From Comamonadaceae bacterium (GTDB lineage: Bacteria; Pseudomonadota; Gammaproteobacteria; Burkholderiales; Burkholderiaceae_C), in assembly GCA_021299875.1 (NCBI GenBank), contig JAJTEW010000005.1, positions 62,001 to 126,000 on the forward strand: a stretch of DNA of 64,000 nucleotides, in the 5' to 3' direction. A program made the translations under genes and the position numbers. How positions within the stretch are numbered: position 1 is the stretch's first letter; each line of letters begins with the position of its first letter. Of the stretch, positions 21,854 to 28,949 are shown one piece after another. The notes under the pieces were generated by a model that saw nothing but the letters and a program-made list of their open reading frames with translations, ran no database searches and was not told the origin of the DNA.

Positions 21854-21904
21854 GCTCCTTGGTTAAAGTGGTTTTCGGCGTTGCCGACCCTTTAACTTTG
21901 GAGC
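21854..21904 (-). promoter_or_regulatory. metK leader hairpin covering the ribosome-binding site
   Basis: Reading the metK RNA, GCTCC (21904-21900) pairs with GGAGC (21858-21854), GTTAAAG (21896-21890) with CTTTAAC (21868-21862), and an inner CGGC-AAC-GCCG hairpin closes the arm. The outer strand contains the AAGGAG ribosome-binding site and is followed by seven T and then the ATG. The same element could therefore block translation or act as a terminator-like arm. It lies just downstream of the SAM-II-like aptamer and is the likely expression platform. The pairing is seen directly; the function is inference. Confidence 0.6.
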
Positions 21905-21915
21905 CTGGCGAACGC

Positions 21916-21966
21916 TTTAGCAGAATTTATGAGTCGCCCTGCAAGTAGTTCAGATAACTCGGCGAC
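21916..21966 (-). promoter_or_regulatory. Candidate SAM-II-type riboswitch aptamer upstream of metK
   Basis: In the RNA sense, stem 1 is GTCGCC (21966-21961) with GGCGAC (21938-21933). Before its 3' strand lies TTGC, which pairs with GC-T-AA further on, leaving a bulged U; this is the H-type pseudoknot and U-bulge of SAM-II. Exactly 11 bases (TCATAAATTCT) separate stem 1 from GCTAA, the same length and same ATAAAT core as in the structurally known SAM-II RNA as I remember it. The first loop is longer (16 against 12 bases) and only partly matches (GA...AAC). A perfect TATAAT lies six bases upstream. Confidence 0.6.
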
Positions 21967-21971
21967 ACTGC

Positions 21972-21977
21972 ATTATA
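21972..21977 (-). promoter_or_regulatory. -10 box of the metK promoter
   Basis: The minus strand reads TATAAT here, a perfect sigma-70 -10 element. It would start transcription a few bases before the first riboswitch stem. No convincing -35 box stands at 17 bases. Confidence 0.55.
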
Positions 21978-22019
21978 AAAGATGCTCAAACCCCTTTTAA
22001 ATCATGTCCAATAGGCCGC

Positions 22020-22241
22020 ATGGATATCCCAACCCCCATTGAAAATCGCTTGGTCGAGCTGGAGATCAAGGCCGGCTTTACCGAAGACCTGCTGGACCAG
22101 CTCAACGCCCAGGTGTACCGCCAACAGCAACACATTGACGCACTCATTCAAGAGCTGCGCCAGTTGCGAGATCGCTTGCCTGAATCGGGTGGCGGCGGCG
22201 AGACGCGCAACCCGCGTGACGAGATTCCGCCGCATTACTGA
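22020..22241 (+). CDS. slyX: SlyX family protein
   Basis: The 73-residue protein is a short coiled coil (IENRLVELEIKAGFTEDLLDQLN, about residues 7-50) with the conserved C-terminal DEIPPHY motif of SlyX. Its role is unknown; in E. coli slyX neighbours slyD. It is divergent from metK and lies five bases before the RlmN-like gene, with which it is probably co-transcribed. Confidence 0.85.
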   Translation: MDIPTPIENRLVELEIKAGFTEDLLDQLNAQVYRQQQHIDALIQELRQLRDRLPESGGGGETRNPRDEIPPHY

Positions 22242-22246
22242 AACCC

Positions 22247-23299
22247 ATGCACAGCGTTCAAGACATCCGCGACCAACTGCGCGCCTTGGGTGCCAATGCC
22301 CAGCATGAGCAGCGGGTGCTGCGTCTTTGGGCACAAGCCAAGCCGCAGGACAGTGGCCGCAGGCCGCTTGAAAGCTTCATGCCCATCGCTGTGCGCGAGG
22401 CATTGCCTGCGCTCAGCCAAACCCTGGCCGGTTTGGCCACTTTGCGCGAGCAGCACCCGGGGCAAGATGGCTCGGCACGCTTGTTGGTGGGGTTGCAAGA
22501 CGGCCAAACGGTGGAAAGCGTGCTCTTGCCGCGCGACGGCTTGTGTGTTTCAAGCCAGGTGGGCTGCGCAGTGGGCTGTGTGTTTTGCATGACCGGGCGC
22601 GAGGGCCTGATCCGGCAGGTGGGCAGCGCCGAAATCGTGGCCCAAGTGGCGCTGGCCCGCACCCTCAGGCCGGTGAAAAAAGTGGTGTTCATGGGCATGG
22701 GGGAGCCCTCGCACAACCTGGACGCGGTGATGCAAGCCATCGACCTGCTGGGCACCGTTGGCAACATCGGTCACAAGAATTTGGTGTTTTCCACCGTGGG
22801 TGATGCGCGGGTGTTTGAACGCTTGCCGCAAGGGCAGGTCAAGCCTGCGCTGGCCTTGTCGCTGCACAGCACCCGGGCTGACTTGCGGGCGCAACTGCTG
22901 CCGCGAGCGCCTCGCTTTGACCCGCAGGATTTGGTGGAGGCGGGCGAGGCTTATGCCCGTGCCACGGGCTATCCGATCCAGTACCAGTGGACCTTGATCG
23001 AAGGCGTGAACGACAGCGCCGAAGAGATCGAGGGCATCGTGCACCTGCTCAAGGGCAAATACGCGCTGATGAACATGATCCCCTATAACGCGGTGCCCGA
23101 CTTGCCCTTTGCACGGCCAACTTGGGAGAAGGCGGCGGCCATTGCCCGCACATTGCACCAGCGCGGCGTGTTGACCAAACTGCGCCAGTCAGCGGGTCAG
23201 GATGTGGACGGGGGCTGGGGGCGACTGCGCGCCAGGGATGTGTTGCAGCGGGACCAGCGCGTGCACATCCACCGCCGCATCAACGCCCCGGCAGCTTGA
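22247..23299 (+). CDS. RlmN/Cfr-family radical SAM protein lacking the methyl-carrying cysteine
   Basis: The 350-residue protein aligns with RlmN, which methylates C2 of A2503 in 23S rRNA and A37 in tRNAs. The 4Fe-4S cluster motif CAVGCVFC (Cys107, Cys111, Cys114) and the resolving Cys100 (E. coli Cys118, same spacing) are present. In the C-terminal motif, where E. coli has DIDAACGQL with the methylated Cys355, this protein has DVDGGWGRL: Trp324 (TGG at 23216-23218) replaces the cysteine. A canonical RlmN mechanism should not work without it. Burkholderiales usually also carry a normal rlmN elsewhere, so this may be a divergent paralogue with another chemistry. The 3' end overlaps the EamA gene by 20 bases, tail to tail. 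Confidence 0.85.
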   Translation: MHSVQDIRDQLRALGANAQHEQRVLRLWAQAKPQDSGRRPLESFMPIAVREALPALSQTLAGLATLREQHPGQDGSARLLVGLQDGQTVESVLLPRDGLCVSSQVGCAVGCVFCMTGREGLIRQVGSAEIVAQVALARTLRPVKKVVFMGMGEPSHNLDAVMQAIDLLGTVGNIGHKNLVFSTVGDARVFERLPQGQVKPALALSLHSTRADLRAQLLPRAPRFDPQDLVEAGEAYARATGYPIQYQWTLIEGVNDSAEEIEGIVHLLKGKYALMNMIPYNAVPDLPFARPTWEKAAAIARTLHQRGVLTKLRQSAGQDVDGGWGRLRARDVLQRDQRVHIHRRINAPAA

Positions 23300-24176
23300 G
23301 CAAGCCGCTGGCCAGGGCAGTGCCCAAGAAAACCACCACGCCGCAGCCCAACATCCAGGGGGTGACCTGTTCGCCCAACAAGATCACGCCGTAAACAATG
23401 GCGAACACCGGGATCAAAAATGTCACCGTCAAAGCGCGTGCAGGCCCAGCGCGATCGATGAGGCGGAAATAAATCACGTAGGCAATACCGGTGCACACGA
23501 CACCCAAAACGAGCAATGCGCCCCAAGCTGGGGCCGAGGGCATCTGGTCAGGAAGAAACCACAACGCAGGTCCAGCCAGCGCCAGCGTGGCACCGATCTG
23601 GCTGCCGGTGGCCGCCACCAAGGGGGGCATGCTGGGCAGGTTTTTTTTGGTGAAACTGGCCGATAAGGCATAGCAGGTGGTGGCCACCAAACACGCCAGC
23701 ACCGCCCACACCGGCGCCACGCCCGATGCATTGGGCTTGAAACTGGCCTGTCCACCCACCAGCAAAACCACCCCGCCAAAACCAATGGCCAGTCCCACCG
23801 CGCGCGACCAACTTGGCCTGTCATGCAACCAGACCCAAGCCACCAGCGCGCCAAACAGCGGCACGGTGGCATTCAAGATGGCCGACAAGCCGGTGCTGAT
23901 GTGCATGACCGCAAAGGCATAAAGGGCAAACGGGATGGCGCTGTTCAGCAGCCCCACCAACAACAAGGGGCGCCAATGCTGAAGCAAAACAGGCCCATGT
24001 CCTTTGGCCACCAGCAGGGGCAGCAAAAACAAGGCGGCGATGGCCACGCGCAAGGCGGCCGTGGGCAGGGCGCCCAGCTCCAGCGCGGCGAGCCGCATGA
24101 ACATGAAGGACGCCCCCCAGATGGCGGCCAGCATCAAGAAGTCGGCCAGCCAACTTTTGGTTTGAGAGATGGTCAT
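23280..24176 (-). CDS. EamA/DMT-family transporter
   Basis: The 298-residue protein has ten hydrophobic segments and two EamA repeats (the first starting near SWLADFLMLAAIWGASFMFMRLA), as in drug/metabolite transporters. Such inner-membrane proteins export amino acids or other small metabolites. The start overlaps the ogt stop by four bases (ATGA), so it is translated as the last gene of the alkylation-repair operon. Whether it exports something linked to alkylation damage is open. Confidence 0.83.
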   Translation of the reverse strand: MTISQTKSWLADFLMLAAIWGASFMFMRLAALELGALPTAALRVAIAALFLLPLLVAKGHGPVLLQHWRPLLLVGLLNSAIPFALYAFAVMHISTGLSAILNATVPLFGALVAWVWLHDRPSWSRAVGLAIGFGGVVLLVGGQASFKPNASGVAPVWAVLACLVATTCYALSASFTKKNLPSMPPLVAATGSQIGATLALAGPALWFLPDQMPSAPAWGALLVLGVVCTGIAYVIYFRLIDRAGPARALTVTFLIPVFAIVYGVILLGEQVTPWMLGCGVVVFLGTALASGLLKLPGR

Positions 24177-24703
24177 TCAGGGAATAGGGAATCAGAGGAA
24201 GTCGAGGCGATGGGCTGGCCTTCAAGTTTGAGCAGCGCCTGTTTGCGCCACAGCCCGCCTGCATAGCCCGTGAGTTGGCCACCGGCGCCCAAAATGCGGT
24301 GACAGGGCACGATGATACTCACCGGGTTGCGCCCCACGGCAGCGCCCACAGCCCGGACAGCCTTGGGCTTGGTCAGGTGCCGGGCCAGATCGCTATAACT
24401 TTGGGTGTGGCCAGACGGGATATGCAGCAAAGCCTGCCAGACCGATTGCTGGAATACGGTGCCTGCCGACAGGTCCAGCGGCAAATCAAAGCGGTTCAGT
24501 TCTCCCGCGAAAAAAGCCTGCAATTGCGCAATGACGTCTTGCAGCAGAGGGTGCTTGGTGACGCTTGTCCAGCCGCGCATGCGTTCTTCACTGGGACCAT
24601 GCCGCTGGCCTTCAAACCACACGCCGCAAAGGCCCAGGTCAGAAGCGGCAAGGGTCATCGGCCCCAAGGGGCTGCTCCATCTTTGGGTCAAAAGGGGCGT
24701 CAT
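24173..24703 (-). CDS. ogt: Methylated-DNA-protein-cysteine methyltransferase
   Basis: The 176-residue suicide repair protein takes alkyl groups from O6-alkylguanine and O4-alkylthymine. The acceptor Cys134 lies in VPCHRI, followed by the GGLWRKQALLKLE region that contacts DNA. It overlaps the upstream Ada/AlkA fusion by four bases and the downstream EamA gene by four. It supplies the O6-alkyl activity that the neighbouring fusion lacks. Confidence 0.93.
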   Translation of the reverse strand: MTPLLTQRWSSPLGPMTLAASDLGLCGVWFEGQRHGPSEERMRGWTSVTKHPLLQDVIAQLQAFFAGELNRFDLPLDLSAGTVFQQSVWQALLHIPSGHTQSYSDLARHLTKPKAVRAVGAAVGRNPVSIIVPCHRILGAGGQLTGYAGGLWRKQALLKLEGQPIASTSSDSLFPE

Positions 24704-26289
24704 GGTGCGGGGGCCTTGTGGCCGTGGGGCTTGGGGTGATCGGAGGGCTCAGTGTGTGTGGCCAAGCGCTGCCATGCCGCGATCAATGCATAGCTGCGGC
24801 ATGGCCGCCAGGCTTGGCCCAAGACTTCAAGGGCTTGGCTGGGGCGAGGGTGCTGACGTACGCCCAAGGCGGTTTGCAAGGCCACGTCCTGCACCGGCCA
24901 GGCATCCAGCCAACGCAGGGCGCGCATGGCGATGTAGTGAGCCGTCCAGGGGCCGATACCGGGCAAGGCCATGAGCGCCTGCAAGGTGGGCTCCAGCTTG
25001 GTTTGAGGGCGAAGGTCCAGGCTCCCGGATTCGACCGCCCGCGCCAGGGCCTGTATGGCTTTTTGACGTTGCCGCACCAGGCCCAGGCTGCCCATGCGTG
25101 CGGCGTTTTCTTCTCCGGCCAAAGTTTCTGGGCTTGGAAAAGTTCGATTCAGCTCGGGCCAGGGGGTATTGCAGGGCTCGCCCAGTGCGTTGACCAGCCT
25201 TTGCCCCAGCGTACGAGCGGCTTTGACGCTGATTTGTTGACCCAAAATGGCGCGCACGGCCAACTCAAAACCATCCATACAGCCGGGCAGACGTTGGCCC
25301 AGGGCTTGCGGAAAATCACGTCCAATGATCTGTGCGATGCGGGCGGGTTCGGCGTCGAGGTCCAGCCAGTCTCGCACCTGAGCCACGACTTGGGGCAACA
25401 CGGGGTCCAATGAGGCGCTGACACGCAGATGCACCCCCGCTTGCGTGCGGTCCCAGCGCAGCTCCAGCCAACCGGTGATGGCGCTGGTTGCATGAGGCCA
25501 GCGCACTGTTCTGCGCAACACAGCGTCTGGACCTTGCCCTTCCCAGCTTTCTATGCCGCTCAAACTGCGGTCTTTCAGAAATTGCCAAAGCGTGTCGATT
25601 TGACAAGGAGGGCGGTAATGCAAAACCACTGCCTTGCTCGGCTGGGGGGCCTTGCGCAGCGGCGCCTTCACGGGGCGCAGTTGCCCGGGGCTGAGTTGGT
25701 AATGCTGGGCAAATGCAGCGTAGAGACGCCGAGCCGAGCCATAGCCACTGGCATGCGCCACATGGGCCACCGACAGAGGACTGTCTTGCAGCCACTGTTT
25801 GGCGTGCAGCAGCCTTTGGGTTTGCAGGTATTGCACAGGCGACACCTGCCAATGTCGCATGAACTGCCGCCTCAGGTGCCGGTCGCTCACGCCCAGTTGG
25901 GCCGCCAAAGACGCCATGCTGGGCGGCTTGATGCCCTGCTGAATGGCCGATTGCAGTTGTTGGGCCGCGCATTCGGCCATCACAGCTTGTGCATCGGTGG
26001 TGGACCAAAAGCGGCGAGCGGGAGCCAGTTCCGGGCGGCAGCGCAGACAGGGCCTGAAGCCATGCGCCTCGGCTTGAACGGCTGTTTCAAAAAAACGGCA
26101 GTTGGCTTGGCGGGGCAGTTTCACCCTGCAAACAGGGCGGCAATAAATGCCGGTGGAAGTCACCCCAGTGAAAAAAAGCCCATCCCAGGCCGCATCTTTG
26201 TCGGCCATGGCTTGGTAACAGCGCTGAGCGTCCAGAGCTGAGTCACTGGCCGCTCGGGTGGCTGGGGTGGGGGCGTGAAGATGGCGCAT
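24700..26289 (-). CDS. Ada-type sensor fused to AlkA DNA-3-methyladenine glycosylase
   Basis: The 529-residue protein has three modules. The first is an Ada N-terminal zinc module (Cys50, Cys54, Cys81, Cys84, with the same 4-27-3 spacing as E. coli Ada Cys38/42/69/72), which senses methyl phosphotriesters by self-methylation. The second is an AraC-type HTH (about residues 100-190). The third is an AlkA-type glycosylase with its N-terminal fold and the HhH-GPD region (ALPGIGPWTAHYIAMRAL, with a catalytic Asp near 468). It can thus sense damage, activate transcription and excise alkylated bases. The Ogt domain of E. coli Ada is missing and is encoded by the next gene. Such Ada-AlkA fusions occur in several bacterial groups. 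Confidence 0.9.
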   Translation of the reverse strand: MRHLHAPTPATRAASDSALDAQRCYQAMADKDAAWDGLFFTGVTSTGIYCRPVCRVKLPRQANCRFFETAVQAEAHGFRPCLRCRPELAPARRFWSTTDAQAVMAECAAQQLQSAIQQGIKPPSMASLAAQLGVSDRHLRRQFMRHWQVSPVQYLQTQRLLHAKQWLQDSPLSVAHVAHASGYGSARRLYAAFAQHYQLSPGQLRPVKAPLRKAPQPSKAVVLHYRPPCQIDTLWQFLKDRSLSGIESWEGQGPDAVLRRTVRWPHATSAITGWLELRWDRTQAGVHLRVSASLDPVLPQVVAQVRDWLDLDAEPARIAQIIGRDFPQALGQRLPGCMDGFELAVRAILGQQISVKAARTLGQRLVNALGEPCNTPWPELNRTFPSPETLAGEENAARMGSLGLVRQRQKAIQALARAVESGSLDLRPQTKLEPTLQALMALPGIGPWTAHYIAMRALRWLDAWPVQDVALQTALGVRQHPRPSQALEVLGQAWRPCRSYALIAAWQRLATHTEPSDHPKPHGHKAPAP

Positions 26290-26442
26290 CGATGGTTATG
26301 TTATCGGCAAACGAGTCCGCACAAGAGGCGGGTTTGTGCTGTTTTCGGACCCATGGTGATGCCCTGGTTTGAAAGCCCTTGCCGCCTACAATGCTGGATC
26401 CACACATCAACCGAGCCTGATGGCTTTTGATTGGCTCTTTCC

Positions 26443-27846
26443 ATGCAAGTGACCCCCACCATTTTCAAAGCCTATGACATCCGTGGCATGGTGCCCTCCA
26501 CCTTGAACGAAACCGTGGCCGAGGGCTTGGGCAAGGCGTTTGGCACGCACGCATTGGCGCAAGGCCAAGCCACCGTGGCGGTGGGGCGCGATGGCCGATT
26601 TAGTGGTCCGGCCTTGTCGGCTGCGCTCATTCGCGGTTTGGTGGCCGCAGGCATCCAAGTGATCGACATCGGTTTGGCCACCACGCCCATGCTGTACTTT
26701 GCAGCCAGCACTTGGTGCCAAAGCGGCATCCAGGTCACGGGCAGCCACAACCCCAAGGACTACAACGGCTTCAAGATGGTGCTGGGCGGTCGTGCGATTT
26801 ATGGCGATGAAATTCAGCGGCTGCGCCAAATGATGGAAGCCAAAACCTGGCAGCTGCAAGGCGGCGGGGGCGTGACGCACCAAGACGTGCTGGCCGACTA
26901 CACCCAGCGTATCGTGGGCGATATTCGATTGGCGCGCCCGATGAAGATCGTGATCGATTCGGGCAATGGCATTGCGGGCGCTTCGGCCCCGGGCATCTTC
27001 CGCGCCTTGGGCTGCGAGGTGATCGAGTTGTTCAGCGAAGTGGATGGCAACTTCCCGAACCACCACCCCGACCCGAGCAAGCCGGAAAACCTGCAAGACC
27101 TCATCAACGCCCTGAAAACTTCGGGTGCTGAGTTGGGCCTGGCCTTTGACGGCGACGGTGACCGCTTGGGCATCGTGACCGCTGACGGCCACAACATTTA
27201 CCCCGACCGCCAGATGCAGCTGTTTGCCGAGGATGTGCTCAGCCGCGTGCCGGGCGGCACCATCTTGTTTGATGTGAAGTGCTCGCAGCGCTTGGCCCCA
27301 GCCATCGAGGCCGCTGGCGGCAAAGCCCTGATGTACAAAACCGGTCACTCGCTCATCAAGGCCCAGATGCGGGCCATCGAGGCCGCAGGTGGCCAGGCCC
27401 CCTTGGGCGGCGAGATGAGCGGGCACATCTTTTTCAAAGAACGCTGGTATGGCTTTGACGACGGCACCTATGCCGGTTGCCGTTTGCTGGAGATCGTGAG
27501 CCGCGCGCCCGATGCCAATGTGGTGCTCAACGCCTTGCCCACCAGCTTCAGCACACCCGAATTGAACGTGGCCTGCGCCGAAGGCGAGCCGCACAGCGTG
27601 ACCCGCGCCTTGCAGGCCCTGGCCGCCAGCGCCTTCAGTGCGCCGGCCCAGGTGTGCGACATCGATGGATTGCGTGTCGACTGGCCCGATGGCTTTGGTT
27701 TGATTCGGGCGTCTAACACCACGCCGGTGTTGGTGCTGCGCTTTGAAGGGCAAACCCCCGAGGCGCTGCACCGCATCGAGTCCGAGATGCTGACCCTGCT
27801 GCGTTCGGTCAAGCCGGACGCACAGATTCAGGCTGCGGCCCATTGA
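26443..27846 (+). CDS. algC: Phosphomannomutase / phosphoglucomutase (AlgC type)
   Basis: The 467-residue alpha-D-phosphohexomutase has the active-site phosphoserine at Ser101 (VTGSHNPKDYNG), the metal loop DGDGDRLG near 238 and the sugar-binding GGEMSGHIFF near 327. It interconverts mannose or glucose 6- and 1-phosphates for LPS or exopolysaccharide precursors. I took the ATG at 26443; a TTG four codons upstream is possible. The stop codon is followed closely by a glycosyltransferase and waaA, suggesting a role in the LPS core. Confidence 0.9.
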   Translation: MQVTPTIFKAYDIRGMVPSTLNETVAEGLGKAFGTHALAQGQATVAVGRDGRFSGPALSAALIRGLVAAGIQVIDIGLATTPMLYFAASTWCQSGIQVTGSHNPKDYNGFKMVLGGRAIYGDEIQRLRQMMEAKTWQLQGGGGVTHQDVLADYTQRIVGDIRLARPMKIVIDSGNGIAGASAPGIFRALGCEVIELFSEVDGNFPNHHPDPSKPENLQDLINALKTSGAELGLAFDGDGDRLGIVTADGHNIYPDRQMQLFAEDVLSRVPGGTILFDVKCSQRLAPAIEAAGGKALMYKTGHSLIKAQMRAIEAAGGQAPLGGEMSGHIFFKERWYGFDDGTYAGCRLLEIVSRAPDANVVLNALPTSFSTPELNVACAEGEPHSVTRALQALAASAFSAPAQVCDIDGLRVDWPDGFGLIRASNTTPVLVLRFEGQTPEALHRIESEMLTLLRSVKPDAQIQAAAH

Positions 27847-27860
27847 ACCGGCTTGGGTCC

Positions 27861-28943
27861 ATGAACGCCATGCAGCCCCTGCACCCCTTGCTCAGCGCTG
27901 ATCCGCAAATCATTGTTTTCAACCTGAAACAGCGCTACACCGGGGTGTCTGCCACCATCAATGCTTTGGTGCCCTTGCAGGCGCAGCAATGGCGCTTGGG
28001 TTTTTGTGGCACCCGCATGTCCAACGGCATTGAAGGCATGGGCTTGCGTGAAGCGATTCGCCTGTCGCGCACACCGTCTAAGGGTTGTGCCTTTCGCATT
28101 TGGCATGTGCGCCGCGACCCGGAAATGATGGCCGCGATTTTTGCGCGGGATGTGCTGCGCTTGCCCATCAAGCTGGTGTTCACCTCGGCTGCGCAGCATT
28201 TGCATGGCGCGTTTCCACGTTGGTTGATTTCCAAAATGGACGCGGTCATCTCGACCACGCCACTGGCCGCTTCTTTTGTCCCCAACACCACGGCGGTGGT
28301 GCCCCACGGCATTGATTTGTCGCGGTTTTCGCCGCCGACAGACAAGCGCCATGCTTGGAAAGAATCCGGGTTGCCCGGCGACTACGGCATTGGGGTGTTT
28401 GGTCGGGTCAGGCCCGACAAAGGCAGCGATGTGTTTGTGGACGCGATGATCGAGGCCCTGCCCCAACTGCCCGGGGCCACCGCGGTGATTGCGGGTTTGG
28501 CTCAGCCCAAACACCAGGCTTACCAAGACGCGCTCAAGGCCAAAATTGCGGCTGCAGGTCTGTCTGAGCGCATTGTCTTTTTGGGCGAAGTGCCTGCGGG
28601 GCAGGTGCACCTGTGGTACCAGCGCTGTTTGTTGTGTGTGGCTTGCCCACGCTACGAGCCCTTTGGCCTGACCCCCTTTGAGGCGGCGGCCACCGAGTGC
28701 GCGCTGGTGTGCTCGCGCACGGGGGCGTTTGACCAGCTGAGCATCCCGGGGTTGACGGGCGAGATGGTCGACACGGGCGATGCCCCGGGTTTGGCGCAAG
28801 CGGTCTTGCGGGTCTTGTCTGACCGCGAACAAGCCCTGCGCATGGGTCAGGCCGCGCGACAGCGGGTGGTGGAGCGGTTTTCTTTGGCCCAGGAGGCCGA
28901 AGGCATTGGCCGTGTGTACGCCCAACTGTTGGCCCAGCCCTGA
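27861..28943 (+). CDS. Family 4 glycosyltransferase, probably for the LPS core
   Basis: The 360-residue protein has the GT-B fold signals of GT4 retaining transferases: FGRVRPDKGSDVFVDAM in the C-terminal domain and the nucleotide-sugar motif EPFGLTPFEAAATE. The chosen ATG lies 14 bases after the algC stop; a TTG overlapping that stop would add six residues. Between a phosphomannomutase and Kdo transferase, it resembles LpcC-like enzymes that add mannose to the inner core. The donor sugar is inference from context. Confidence 0.8.
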   Translation: MNAMQPLHPLLSADPQIIVFNLKQRYTGVSATINALVPLQAQQWRLGFCGTRMSNGIEGMGLREAIRLSRTPSKGCAFRIWHVRRDPEMMAAIFARDVLRLPIKLVFTSAAQHLHGAFPRWLISKMDAVISTTPLAASFVPNTTAVVPHGIDLSRFSPPTDKRHAWKESGLPGDYGIGVFGRVRPDKGSDVFVDAMIEALPQLPGATAVIAGLAQPKHQAYQDALKAKIAAAGLSERIVFLGEVPAGQVHLWYQRCLLCVACPRYEPFGLTPFEAAATECALVCSRTGAFDQLSIPGLTGEMVDTGDAPGLAQAVLRVLSDREQALRMGQAARQRVVERFSLAQEAEGIGRVYAQLLAQP

Positions 28944-28949
28944 ACAGAG

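Noticed and set aside
21854..21966. SAH riboswitch in the metK leader
   Set aside because: CCAGGCTC resembles part of the SAH aptamer, but the 5' GAGGAGCGCUGC element is absent and the gene is metK, not ahcY. The SAM-II reading fits better.
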